Shown: positions 1 through 10,000, numbered from the stretch's first letter. The stretch: 64,000 nucleotides of DNA from Heterohyrax brucei (GCA_028571685.1 CM053141.1:57968333-58032332); one strand, 5' to 3'. Numbers and translations are program-made. Notes: a model not told the origin generated them from the letters alone.

Positions 1-395
1 CAGAGAATTTATACAAACCGCCAAGAAGCACATGAAAAGATGCTCAGTCTCATTCGTTATCAGGAAAATGCAAATTAAAACCCCAATGAGGTACTACTTA
101 ACAACCACTGAGATGGAAGAAAGGAAAATAACAAGTGGTGATGGAAAGTCAAAAAGCCACTGCCATCAAGTCAATTCGGACTCATGGTGATCCTACAGGT
201 CAAAGTAGAACTGACCCATCAGTTTCCTAGGTGCACCTACTAAATATGGACTACCAAGCTTTCGCTACTTAACTACTACACCACCAGGGTTTCCAGTGTT
301 GGTAAGGATCCCTCAAATGCTGCTGATGGGAATATAAAATTGTTTAGTGACTGTGGAAAATAATTTGGCAGTTCCTCAAAAAGTCAAATAGAATG
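1..395 (+). mobile_element. Decayed L1 ORF2 C-terminal fragment
   Basis: Frames across 1-150 resemble the L1 ORF2 C-terminal region (NKH-KRCS, IRKMQIKT, MRYYLT), and 297-395 continues it (GNIKLFSDCGK-like). AfroSINE 151-294 interrupts the copy. Stops and frameshifts show it is dead. The left part is cut by the window edge. Confidence 0.7.
151..294 (-). mobile_element. AfroSINE, type A
   Basis: On the minus strand it runs from the ACCAGGGTTTCC complement at 294 to a short A-rich tail near 151. It sits inside the L1 fragment and is diverged, with small losses in the middle. Confidence 0.8.
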
Positions 396-396
396 A

Positions 397-580
397 CCAC
401 ACTCATTGCTGTCTAACGGACTCTGACTCCTAGCAACCCCATACGACAGAATAGAACTGTCCAAGGCATCATCTTTATGGAACGAGATCGCCCCTTTCTC
501 TTTTGGGGCACCTGGTGAGTTTGAACTTCCCACCTCTCACTTAGCAGCCAAGTGCTTAACTACTGCATCCTGAGGGCTCC
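397..580 (-). mobile_element. AfroSINE, type B
   Basis: It ends with GAGGGCTCC at 580 and has the extra central segment of type B (ATCTTTATGGAACGAGATCG). It lies about 100 bp from another AfroSINE in the same orientation. Confidence 0.8.
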
Positions 581-1342
581 AATTTCCTTTTATCCATCAA
601 AAATATATTTGTATCTGCTTATTTTGCCAATTCAATGTTTAACAAATATGGAAGGCATGTCCCTTTTACTTTAAAAAGCAGGAGAAAAAAAGATGTAACT
701 CGAATTTCAAGTTTAGCTAGTAAGAAGATTTAATTCCTAGTGGTAGCAAAATGAGTGTTCACATTCAAGTGTCTTATTATCCCATATAGAAATCCCGGCG
801 TCACAGTGGGGTAAGTGCTATGTCTGCTAACCTAAGCGTTGGCAGTTCAAATTCACCAGGCACTCCTTGGAAAGTCCATTGGAGCAGTTCTACTCTGACC
901 TACAGGGTCACTATGAGTCAGATACGATTCAATGGCAGTACTTTTTTTTGGTATTATTATTACATATAATTCAATAATGAAGCTCATTTAGGAGAAAAGG
1001 CTTTTAACACTTTTTAAAAATCAGAGTTCACATCCAGGAGTAACATTTAAACCATTTAAATTTTGCATATTTGTCAAAAACCATGTGAGAAGTTAAGTCA
1101 TAACATCTACTAATTTAATGGACCTCAACTCAGAACATAAAGCCAATAGGGTTTAACCACTTAACCCTGACAAAGGCATTTTGTAACATGCTCTAAACTA
1201 TTATGGACACAATTATGAGTAGATTTTTTTTTCCAGTAAGTCCCTTAAAAAGCTATACAATTTGGGAACACCACAGCAGGATTCAATATGCTTGGCTAAT
1301 GTAAAAGTAAGCGCACTTCAGTTTTCACTAGTAGCCGTCCAG
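581..1342. other. Intron 2 sequence with one AfroSINE
   Basis: Apart from the SINE at 790-950, this AT-rich stretch shows no gene, clear repeat or RNA that I recognise. Confidence 0.5.
790..950 (+). mobile_element. AfroSINE, type A
   Basis: Plus-strand copy from AAATCCCGGCG to a T-rich end at about 950. The body (GTTGGCAGTTCAAATTCACC, then the GGGTCACTATGAGTCAGA tail) is intact. Confidence 0.85.
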
Positions 1343-1503
1343 AAAACCAAATCCAGTGCCACTGATTCGATTTTGACTCATAGCGACTCAACAGGACAGA
1401 GCAGAACTGCCCCATGAGTTACCAAGGAACACTTCATGGATTTGAACTGCTGATCTTTTGGCTACCAGACATAGCACTTAACCACTATACCACCAGGGTT
1501 TCC
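1343..1503 (-). mobile_element. AfroSINE, type A, with possible target duplication
   Basis: Full-length minus-strand copy. CACTAGTA occurs on both sides (1326-1333 and 1503-1510) and may be the target duplication. It ends only 19 bp before the first perfect hairpin. Confidence 0.85.
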
Positions 1504-1521
1504 ACTAGTATCAGTAAACCA

Positions 1522-1609
1522 GAAAATATTTTGATAAATTTTAATTTAAATTGGAGGAACTTTTCTTTAAGTTCCTCCAATTTAAATTAAAATTTATCAA
1601 AATATTTTC
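1522..1609. repeat. Perfect 41-bp-arm hairpin (inverted repeat 1)
   Basis: Left arm 1522-1562 is exactly complementary to right arm 1569-1609, with a 6-nt loop TTCTTT at 1563-1568. The arms contain AAATATTTTGATAAATTTTA and TTGGAGGAAC. No mismatch in 41 bp implies recent origin or active correction. It shares its AT-rich core with the next hairpin. Confidence 0.97.
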
Positions 1610-1615
1610 AAAATA

Positions 1616-1723
1616 TATTCATTTTACAGAGGACACTGGAAATATTTTGATAAATTTTAATTTATCCTCCAATATAAATTAAAATTTATCAAAATATTTC
1701 CAGTGTCCTCTGTAAAATGAATA
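1616..1723. repeat. Perfect 50-bp-arm hairpin (inverted repeat 2)
   Basis: Left arm 1616-1665 is exactly complementary to right arm 1674-1723 around an 8-nt loop CCTCCAAT. The outer half of the arms (TTTTACAGAGGACACTGG) is unique to this hairpin. The inner half (AAATATTTTGATAAATTTTA) is the same core as in the hairpin 7 bp to its left, so the core occurs four times in alternating orientation within 200 bp. Confidence 0.97.
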
Positions 1724-2690
1724 CTTAATACACTAAATCAAAGCACTCAACAGTCTTATGTTAAAGAGGATATTCAGTTCTACACATTAGTCTCCCAAAG
1801 GAGCCACAAAAAAGGCAGGTTTAAACAAAGAAAACATCCGCTGATTGTGGAAAAATCACCAAGGATGCATCTGGCATTACTTCACTTTATTACTCCCCTA
1901 TATAAAAGGGGTAATAATCTCCCTTATATAAAGGGGGTTAGGACAACTGCTTATAAGAACTAAGTGAACCAGTACTTTCCACAACAATGTATGGAAATAC
2001 AGCTCTCCATATGAGAATAAGTAAACAACATACTAAAAATGTTTGCCAAGCTAAGAAACCAAACTGTGTAATACTGTATTTCTTCAATTCTGAGATGTTT
2101 CCTCCAGTTTTAAGATACCTCAAATCACAACATATAGTCAATATAATAGTTTCCTATGTTTTCCCAAAGAGTTAAGCTGATTTCCATGGTATTAACTATA
2201 ATCAAATGTAAATAATAATTTTATTCTATTTCACATCTACCAGTTTCACATTAAATTTTTCTGCTTATATTGATTAAACACCTACTACCCATCAAGCACT
2301 AAGCTCTGCACTAAGGCACTGCAGCCAAACAGACTATCACTACCCTAGTGAAATCCTGTTGCCTACTGAGACAAAACTGGGAAAAGTCAGTACAACACCC
2401 AAGTCAACATTTCAGCAAGGGAGTTACAAGATCCAGTTTGGACAATAAATCATTTTGGTATCAGCTTCCTGGACAAGCACAGGGAAAAGGTGACAAATCT
2501 TGTCAAATGGCAGCAAATCAAGAAATGGTACAGAATGCATAAGAAAAAAATTATGGACATCAGGTTGTTTTGGAAAAAAAAAAGCCACTGCTCTAAAGTG
2601 TACATTATTTTGCCATCTAAAGTCATTTTACTCATCATGAAGCAGAATTATTTGCCATTCCAACTTGAGGTTTGAATTTTTTGTCACTGC
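1724..2690. other. AT-rich intron 2 sequence, no gene seen
   Basis: Two related units sit at about 1895-1940, each a TATATAAA core between C-runs and G-runs. Otherwise I recognise nothing. Several short open frames here are chance. Confidence 0.5.
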
Positions 2691-4165
2691 TTTGAGCTCG
2701 AGAAATGCAGACCATGTTCTTCCCTTCTGATTTTCTATCTCCAGCTCTTCGGACATGTTATTGTAGTACTTTACTTTGTCTTCTTGAGCTACCCTTTGAA
2801 ATCTTCAGTTCAGTTCTTTTACTTCATCAATCCTTCTTTTTGCTTTAGCTAGTCATTGCTCAAGAGCAAGTTTCAGGGTCTCTTCTGACAGCCAATCTGG
2901 TCTTTTCTATAACCTGTTGCTTTTCTTCATGTATAATGTCTTTGATGTCATTTCACAACTCATCTGGTCTTCAGTCATGAGTTTTCAACACATCAAACAT
3001 ATTCTCAAGATGGTCTCTAAACTCAGATGGGATATACCTAAGGTTGCACTTTAACTCTCATTAACTTGTTCTAATTTTCTGCAGTTTCAGTTTGCACTTG
3101 CACATGAGCATTGATGGTCTGTGCCACAGTCAGTGTCTGCTCTTCTTCTGACTGACGATACGGAGCTTTGGCACCACTTTTTTTACCATAGATGTAGTTG
3201 CTTTCATTCCCGTGTGTTCCATCTGGTAAGGTCGACGCACAGAGTCACCACTTAAGTTGGTGAAAAAAGGTATTTGCAGTGAAGAAGTCATTGGTCCCGC
3301 AAAATTCTATCATGTGACCTCCAGCATCATTTCTATCACCAAGGTCATATTTTCCAGCTACGTGATCCTTATTTTTTGTTCACAACTTTTGCATTCTGCT
3401 CACCAGTAATTATCAATGTATCCTGACTGCATGTTCAATCAATTGTGAACCGCAGAAACTGATGTAAAAAAAAAATCTTCAACTTCATCATCTTTGGTCT
3501 TACTGGTTAGTACATAAACTTGAATAATAGTATTAACTGGCCTTTGTATGTGTATGGATATTACCCTATCACTGACAGCACTGTACTTCAGGACAGATCC
3601 TCAAAAGTTTTAATGATGAATGCAACACCATTCCTCTTCAAGTTCTCATTCCCAGCATATTTGACCATAGGCTTGTTTAATTCAAAATGGCCAATACCAG
3701 TCCATTTCAGCTCACTATTGCCTAGGATATGGATGTTTGTGTGTTCCATGTCATTTCTGACAATTTCCAATTTTCCAAGATTCATACTTCTTACATTCCA
3801 TGTCCTGATTATTAACGGATGTTTGCAGCTGTTTCTCATTTTGAGTTACGCCACATCAGAAATGAAGGTCCCAAAAGCTTGACTGCACCCACATCATTAA
3901 AGTCGACTCTACTTTTAAAGCGGCAGCTTCTCCTCAATCATCTTTTGAGTACCTTGCAACCTGTGGGGCTCATTTTCTAGTACTATACCAGACAACGTCC
4001 CACTGTTAGTCAAAACATTTTCACTGCTAATTCTTTTCAGGAGTAGACTGCTGTGTCTTTCTTCTTGGTCTGGAAGCTCAGCTGGTATCCACACACTGAT
4101 GGCAAAGCTTCCAGTGTCACAGTAACATGCAAGCCCCCACAGTACGACAAACTGACAAACAAGTA
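2690..4165 (-). mobile_element. RTE (BovB-type) LINE, 5' UTR and endonuclease start, sense to PLPP1
   Basis: Read on the minus strand from about 4165, the 5' UTR-like sequence (matching the RTE copy at 34990-35085) leads into an open stretch at 3839-3588. That stretch contains WNVRSMNLGKLE and ILGNSELKWTGIGHF, the conserved start of the RTE/BovB apurinic endonuclease ORF. Beyond it, frames broken by stops and indels continue to about 2690 with weaker similarity (EYYNNM-like). The reverse transcriptase and 3' end are missing. That is unusual for an element that inserts from its 3' end, so a later deletion is likely. Dead copy. Confidence 0.8.
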
Positions 4166-4420
4166 GGGGAAGCAAATATTTACAGAAACCAGAAGGTATT
4201 AGTGGTTGCCAGAGGTAGAAAGGAGGCAGCAAGGGAGAGTTTTTGCTTAGGGGATAGTGAGTTAACGGTTGTAGAATGATTTGGAAAAGGACTGAAAGAA
4301 CAGTTGCACAACCTGAAGAATATTATCAATGTCACTGAATTATACATGTAGAAACTGGTGTACTGGTGTAAGTTTAGCTGTTTACTTTTCACCATATTAA
4401 AAACATACAGTTTTAATGTA
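4166..4420 (+). mobile_element. Old L1 3' end fragment
   Basis: It resembles the common mammalian L1 tail (GTGGTTGCCAGAGG, then CACTGAATTATACATGTAGAA). It is diverged and abuts the 5' end of the RTE fragment. Confidence 0.5.
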
Positions 4421-4862
4421 TTGAGTTTTTTCATTTTCTCACATTTTATAAATAAATCTATTTTCTTCATTGCATCCACCAAGAATTGACTTTCCATTTA
4501 ATAATTTGATCAAGAAGCATAACCTTAACTCAGCTCTGCCATAAAATAGCTTGCTGGGCCTAAGCAAGTATATGGGCCTGTCTTCATTTGCATACTGACA
4601 AGAACTGGTCCAGACGATTTAAATGAACTCTAATCATTCCACTAATTTTTTATGATGACATCAAGTTATTCTGACTAACATCCCCCTTTCAATGAAGAAA
4701 CACTGCCCTGAAGAAAATAGTTGGGTATATGTCTCAAGCAATCATTCACCACATTAACAATGGTGAAGATAGCACTGTGGACTTATTCCCACCCCAACTC
4801 CATCACTTCATCCAACCTCCAGCACAACAAACCCATCACTACCTACTGATTAATTTACTTAC
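4421..4862. other. Intron 2 sequence next to exon 2, no repeat recognised
   Basis: Free of recognisable SINE or LINE. It may hold splicing regulators of the alternative exon, but I cannot point to one. Confidence 0.4.
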
Positions 4863-5017
4863 AGAGGAAATGGGTAAGCCAACCCCCACTATTGTGAGGA
4901 CAGTGGATGTGATGGTACTGTCATGGTACGGATACTTGATGCTGTTGTCATTACAGAAAATGCCTCTCTGAAATGGGTATATTTGGCCCAAATTTAGAAC
5001 AGCCATAGGCATGGAAG
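4863..5017 (-). CDS. PLPP1: PLPP1 alternative coding exon 2 (SMPMAVL isoform)
   Basis: The 155-bp minus-strand exon has a strong pyrimidine tract and CAG acceptor (5018-5020 is the complement of CAG) and a consensus GTAAGT donor (complement at 4857-4862). It completes an alanine codon with exon 1 and then encodes 51 residues beginning SMPMAVLNLGQIYPFQRG and ending VGVGLPISS, with no stop. This matches the alternative exon 2 of mammalian PLPP1, which replaces the GLPFAIL exon of the other isoform. It supplies the rest of transmembrane segment 1, the first extracellular loop (PFQRG, a CN-D-SI-YPY stretch) and the start of transmembrane segment 2. The exon ends on a complete codon. The catalytic PAP2 motifs are in later exons outside the window. 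Open frame, splice signals and residue-level match to the family agree, so I am confident it is a real exon. Confidence 0.94.
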
Positions 5018-5020
5018 CTG

Positions 5021-5611
5021 TTGGGGAAGGGAAAAAAAGACACATACAGTTAAATTCAATTCACTTCATCAGGAAGCAAAGTCTACTGAATGGGATGCAA
5101 ATCTTAACCTTATGTTTTTCCTTTCTGAAAAAGGTTCAATACCTTTAATCTCTACAGTGATACCTACAATGAAGACCAAAAAAAAAACATGCAACATTCA
5201 CTTGGCCATATCACCCACACATTTCTCAGCTATAAATTACGTGCATTGACCTCTGATTTTAGGGACTACCTACACAAGAAACAAGAGAACACAATTGGCC
5301 AAAGGAAAAATAACACTGAGAAAACAGGAAGGTTTCATATTTTACATTTTGAAATAAATTCATTTTTTATCGAATTGCTCAACACACTAAAAGCATGCTT
5401 AAGAAAAAAAGGCATAACAAATAAACTTAATGATCACAACATCATAACAGCTAAATGTAATCATGGAGAGGAAATGTATTAAACTCTTTTCTCATCAGAT
5501 TTTAAATATGGTAAAAAATAATGGAAACCATAAATATATTTCATATTAAAAGCAGAAAGGAGGAAACAAATCCTTTGTTTTACAAATATAAATGCAATAT
5601 GGTTTTTTATT
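5021..5611. other. Intron 1 sequence upstream of alternative exon 2
   Basis: Pyrimidine tract of the exon acceptor at about 5021-5042 (complement of a G/A run), then AT-rich unique sequence. A 97-codon plus-strand open frame at 5189-5482 has no family resemblance and no gene context. Confidence 0.5.
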
Positions 5612-5780
5612 GGAAACCCTGGTGATACAGTGGTTAAGTGCTACATCTGCTAACCAAAACTTCAGCAGTTCAGATCCACCAGGTGCTTCTCAGAAACTCT
5701 ATGAAGCATTCTACTCTGTCCTACAGGGTTGCTGTAAATCGGAACCAACTCAGTGGCAGCAGGTTTGGTTTTTGTTTGCT
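5612..5780 (+). mobile_element. AfroSINE, type A
   Basis: Full-length plus copy starting GGAAACCCTGGTGATACAGT and ending in GCAGGTTTGGTTTTTGTTT. Confidence 0.9.
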
Positions 5781-6015
5781 TTTCATTAGCCCTAGCATGG
5801 CTCCAAAACCACTTAAACAAATCATATAGGAATGACTTTTAGTTGAAATTTTCCATGTAAGTGAAAAATACACCTGAAACACTGAATAGAAGTTTAAAAA
5901 ATCAGTGGTTTTTTAGTATGTCCCAATTTACTGTAGTTTTAGGTTTGTTTTTCATACAATTCAAATATTCAGCTATCTACTCACTATACTAGCCCACACA
6001 TACCTACCTACCTAC

Positions 6016-6160
6016 CTATTCACTTCTGTCAAGTTGATTCCAATGCATAGTGATCCTGTAGGACAGAGCAGAACTGCTCCATAGAGCTTCCAAGGAGTGT
6101 CTGGTGGGTTCAAACTGCCAAGAAGCCACAGCAATTAACCACTCTGGCACCAGGGTTTCC
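6016..6160 (-). mobile_element. AfroSINE, type A, with TACC tract at its tail
   Basis: Minus copy. The tail side joins a short (CCTA)n tract at 6001-6018, where a microsatellite grew beside the SINE end. Confidence 0.85.
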
Positions 6161-6655
6161 AAGCAGTAAACAGGAGATATAAATTGCACACTAACTTCAA
6201 GAGCCTGAATTATTCATGTAGAAACGAACATATACTCAGGAAATTGTTCAAAAAGCAGCTCCAAGATAGTTCTGACACTGTCCTGTATCTTGTCTGTGAC
6301 AGTAGTTTCATGACAATGCAAATATCAAAACTCACAGAACTGTACATCAAAAAGGAAAAAGTTTACTGTATACAAATTTAAAAAGAAATACTATAAAAGG
6401 CAGAAAAAATGACTAATTACTAAAGAGTTATTGAAAAGGCTATAGGAATTCAGAGGTCAATGTGAACTGTAGCAGTTAGAAAAAAACCTGTTGACGACAC
6501 AACTGAGTTAGCATGAAAAGGCAGGTAAAATCGCAGGCAAGGAATGGGGCACAAGGATAGCATTTACTGGGTGAAGGATGCAAGGAAAGGCAGCATGAGG
6601 ATCACATTAACAGGAGCAAAGAGGGAATCAGCAAGGAGTTTTTAAGGTATATTTT
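6161..6655. other. AT-rich intron sequence, nothing recognised
   Basis: No gene, RNA or repeat that I can support. Confidence 0.4.
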
Positions 6656-7045
6656 ATAGCCAACATGTACTGCACACTCACACACGCCAAGCACCAGGCT
6701 ACACAGATTAGCTCAATACTGATCTCAACCCGGGGGCTGGCGGAGCAGTGGTTAATTTAAGAGCTCAGCCGCTAACCAAAAAGTCAGCAGTCTGAATCCA
6801 CCAGCTGCTCCTTGAAAACTCTAAGGGGCAGTTCTACTTCATCCTATAGGCTCACTATGAGTTGAACTGATTCAAAGGCAATAGGTTTGTTTTCTTCTAT
6901 TTTTTTTTTTAAATGTCAACCTTGTGGATTATTTACTATCACTACCCATTTGGCTTAGGGAAATGAGGAACCTAGCTAAAACTAGCAAGTGGTAGAACCA
7001 GGATTACAACACTGCTATGTTTCCAGAGTCAGTGTATATGCAGTC
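6656..7045 (-). mobile_element. MIR SINE split by an AfroSINE
   Basis: 6656-6730 (CTGCACACTC, CAAGCACCAGGCTACACAG) and 6912-7045 (AATGAGGAACCTAGCTAAAA, CAAGTGGTAGAACCAGGATT) form one MIR. The AfroSINE 6731-6911 lies inside it, so it is the younger element. Confidence 0.65.
6731..6911 (+). mobile_element. AfroSINE, type A, inside a MIR
   Basis: Plus copy with an unusual head (CGGGGGCTGGCGGAGCAGTG) and a T-rich end. The B-box region (AGTCTGAATCCACC) is kept. Confidence 0.8.
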
Positions 7046-7632
7046 TGCCATGGAGACAAATAATCTGATTTACATTAACAGGTTAGAACTGTGGCAAGGA
7101 AGATATGACTGAGGGCTGACAGAGGGAACAGTGGAAGCGACAGGGAAACTGCCCTTTGAAAAAGTTCATTCAGCATAAAATCCATGTTACTTTCAGAATA
7201 AAATCTCAAAGTTAGTGGAATAAAATCTTTGCTGCAGATTATTTCTGAATTCTGCAATTTTGTGGGTTTTGATGGCAATATGAAGAGTTCGATACTTTGT
7301 GTTTAAAAGATTATAGGTTTAAAATACTAAGTAACTAGACTTATCCTGTAGGAAACAATACACCACTTTCCTCTTTTGCTCAGGGTCAGCAACATGGTAG
7401 AATAAGAGGTTTTAGAAATCATTTAGTAAAACGAGAGAAGGGGAGCATTTAACAGAGTTTTGAAACAACCTAGGAACTAAATGGTTAGCAGAGTTCTGGT
7501 AGTGACACAGACAAGGATCCATGGAATACTACTGCATAGAGAAAGTGACACGACTTGATGACAAAGCACAATTGCTAAGACAGACCTGAGGTAGGATGAA
7601 TGATGGTCCCACTGCCAGTAAGTTTAGTATGG
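7046..7632. other. Intron sequence, nothing recognised
   Basis: No gene or clear repeat seen. Confidence 0.4.
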
Positions 7633-7776
7633 AGAACCAGAAAGTGCATCACTCTGCATCGCCAAGTCCAGTCCATTTGTGTCTGAAGAGTGGACCTTCA
7701 TTATGACTTCAGAACCTTAACTCAGTTCTCCTTCTTCTTGATGTCACTGTATTTAGCATCTTACACTTACCTAAGT
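7633..7776 (-). repeat. Inverted copy of 8503-8645
   Basis: Reverse complement of 8503-8645 with about four substitutions and one extra base. It carries 5' flank plus the beginning of an L1 3' UTR, so it was made after that L1 fragment arrived. Confidence 0.9.
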
Positions 7777-7784
7777 GATCCAGC

Positions 7785-8125
7785 ACTTTGCTAAGTGTTC
7801 GGCCACATCTTCCCCTCTCCTCCATGAATTCGCAACTCCAATCACACTAAACCATGCACCCCTGCCTGAACATAACTATGCTTTCAGAATCTCTAGGGGC
7901 TTTCCTATGTGCTCGGCCTTGTATCAGGGACACTCACCCTCTTACTTTCCCTTCAAGTCTGAATCAGGTACATCTTTCTTATCTGTCCAGTGGCATCCTG
8001 TACAGACATCTATCACTGTGTATTTTAAACTGCTTTTTTAAGCAGCTTGAGGGCAAGGACAATCTTGATCATTTTTGTATCATTGGCTCTCAGGCATACA
8101 GCTGGCTCTGAATTAAAGTTTACCA
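7785..8125 (+). mobile_element. L2 LINE 3' fragment
   Basis: The order of motifs fits the L2 3' end, with CAGCTTGAGGGCAAGGAC followed by TGTATCATTGGCTCTCAGGC. A second L2-like piece at about 8320-8450 (GGGAGGGCAGGCATGGCTGT, CCTGCACCTAGCACACTGAA) may belong to another copy. Confidence 0.55.
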
Positions 8126-8319
8126 AAGGGTTAAATTAATAAAATTCAGGGTCAAAATACAAGATAAAGAGATATATAAGCTGTTGGCATCAGAGGTGGT
8201 AACTTAAGGAAATGAAACAGTTTCCAAGACTGACAGAGCTACAGCAATCAGCTAAGGCCTAAGGTCCATGGTTAAGTGATGAAAAGAGACTGCAGAATAG
8301 AGTTTAAGAAAGCATGCCC

Positions 8320-8450
8320 TCCGGGAGGGCAGGCATGGCTGTGTCTGTCTCATTCACTGCCATGTTTCCTGCACCTAGCACACTGAATGAGCAGCAGATA
8401 TTGACCGCCAGCCATTCTCCAAATAAAAGAATGAACGACAGAGAAATAAG
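8320..8450 (+). mobile_element. L2 LINE 3' terminal fragment
   Basis: It has the stop-region signature of L2: a GGGCAGG run, TCATTCACTGCCATGTTTCC, CACCTAGCACACTGAATGAG and an AATGAA-rich end. Confidence 0.55.
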
Positions 8451-8502
8451 GACAATGTTATGATACATAAGCCAAAGGAAGTAGCTTAGATACCAAATAT
8501 AA

Positions 8503-8645
8503 ACTTAGGTAAGTGTAAGATGCCAAATACAGTGACATCAAGAAGAAGGAGAACTGAGTTAAGTTCTGAAGTCATAATGAAGGTCCACTCTTCAGACACA
8601 AATGGACTGGACTTGGTGACGCAGAGTGACGCACTTTCTGGTTCT
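8503..8645 (+). repeat. Source arm of the local inverted duplication
   Basis: Positions 8503-8577 are non-L1 flank. Positions 8578-8645 are the start of the L1 3' UTR fragment that continues to 8860. The whole 143 bp recurs inverted at 7633-7776, 727 bp to the left. The L1 continues only on this side, so this is probably the original. Confidence 0.9.
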
Positions 8646-8862
8646 ATGCATCTATACGATATCATCCTGCTGACCTCTGACTGGAGGAAGGAGAATGGGG
8701 GGAAAGGAGACTGTTGGGAGGATGAGACATGTATGGAGCAGAGAAGAATAGTGTGCTGTCACCGGGCAGGGAGAGCAGTGGAAGCTGCACATAGGTGGAC
8801 ATGTAAATTTATATGGGAATGTACATTTTCACTGTCATATTAAATAAAAATAAAAAAATAAA
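8578..8862 (+). mobile_element. 5'-truncated L1 3' UTR fragment (second 3' UTR type)
   Basis: Sequence matches the L1 tails at 34568-34986 and, inverted, at 16575-17095. All share TGGTTCTATGCATCTATA, CATCCTGCTGACCTCT, GTGTGCTGTCACC-GG and an A-rich end. No coding part. Confidence 0.85.
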
Positions 8863-9159
8863 ATGAAGTCAGAGAAAAATGGTCATTATTGGTAACCTGT
8901 GACAGTACATTACTATCTCTACTGACAAAAATGAAAAAGCATCAATACTGAGCTTCAACACTGGGTTTTCACTGTCTAAGTGTAAATCGTTAAATATGTC
9001 ACAGTGATTCACTCTATCATTCATAAGTATTGCACAGACACACACACTCACATGCACAGGCATATCCATTCCCCCAAAAGTAAGCAATGGAATATTCTTT
9101 GTCAGCTACATAGATTATTTTCAATTGCAATTTTTTAGGATAGTGACTGAGAAGTTTTT

Positions 9160-9835
9160 TAAGTTTGTATTCTATTTCCCTCAAAAAGATAGCATAGAAT
9201 TACCATATGACTCAGCAACATCACTCCTAGATACATACACAAAAGAACTGAAACAGAAACTTGTACACCAATATTCACTAGAGCATTATTCACAGTAGCC
9301 AAAAGACAGAAAGAACCCAAATGTTGACCAAAAAATGAATGGGTAAACAAAATGCAATACATCTATGGAATATTACTCTGGAATACTATGGAATATTACT
9401 CTGCCATAAAGAGATACGAAGTTCTGATGGATGCTACAATACAGAAGAAGAACCCTGAAGACAAAGTGACCACTTAGCAAAAAAAAAAAAAAGGCTAGTA
9501 TTATCCTATTCCCATGAAATGTCTAGAAGAGACCAACAGATAGAAACAAATGTTTATTAGAGGTTACAGGGCCTGGGGATCACTATGAGTCAGAATCCTC
9601 TGAATGGCAAAAGGTAAAGCCTGAGGGAAAGGGGAAAATGGAGAAGTATTGCTTAAGGGGTCCTAAGTTTCTGTTTAGAGTAATTAAAACAAAAAAATTA
9701 AACAGACAGTGGTGATACCTGCAACATGGTGAATTTAATTAATGTTACTGAATAATACACCTAAAAATGGCTAAAAGGGCAAGTGTTTTGTTATACATAT
9801 TTTACCAAATTATACATTTTAAAGTAGCATAGGGT
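9160..9835 (+). mobile_element. Old L1 ORF2 end and 3' UTR
   Basis: 9170-9420 shows the L1 ORF2 C-terminal DNA pattern (CCAATATTCACTAGAGCATT, ATGGAATATTACTCTG). There is a 23-bp local tandem duplication at 9365-9405 and a poly-A run at 9479-9492. 9640-9835 resembles an L1 tail. A scrap of AfroSINE tail (ATCACTATGAGTCAGAATCC) lies at about 9577-9610. Confidence 0.6.
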
Positions 9836-9840
9836 TGGTC

Positions 9841-10000
9841 TGGAACCCCTGTTTGCATAGCAGTTAAGAGCTACAACTGTTAATCAAAAAGTTGGCAGTT
9901 CAAGTCCACAATGTGCTTCCCGGAACCAAGTCAACAGCAATACATTCATTTTGGTTTATGAGTTAGAACTGACTCAACAACAATGAATTGGTTTTTTGTC
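9841..10000 (+). mobile_element. AfroSINE, type A, diverged
   Basis: Head TGGAACCCCTGTTTGCATAG and B-box region GGCAGTTCAAGTCC are clear. The tail contains an internal partial repeat (GAACTGACTCAACAACAATG). Confidence 0.75.

Larger units (their letters stand above)
1..4862 (-). other. PLPP1: Start of PLPP1 intron 2
   Basis: Sequence 3' of the GTAAGT donor of the alternative exon, cut by the window edge. It holds four AfroSINEs, a decayed L1 end, a pair of perfect hairpins (1522-1723) and a 5' RTE fragment in the sense orientation of the gene. Confidence 0.8.

Noticed and set aside
1522-1723. A palindromic MITE (mariner or similar) as explanation of the hairpins
   Set aside because: The two palindromes have different outer arms and share only a core, and I see no target duplication. 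This is kept as the main alternative until a genome search is done.
5189-5482. 97-codon open frame next to alternative exon 2
   Set aside because: AT-rich composition, no homology recognised, wrong strand for PLPP1 and no splice context.
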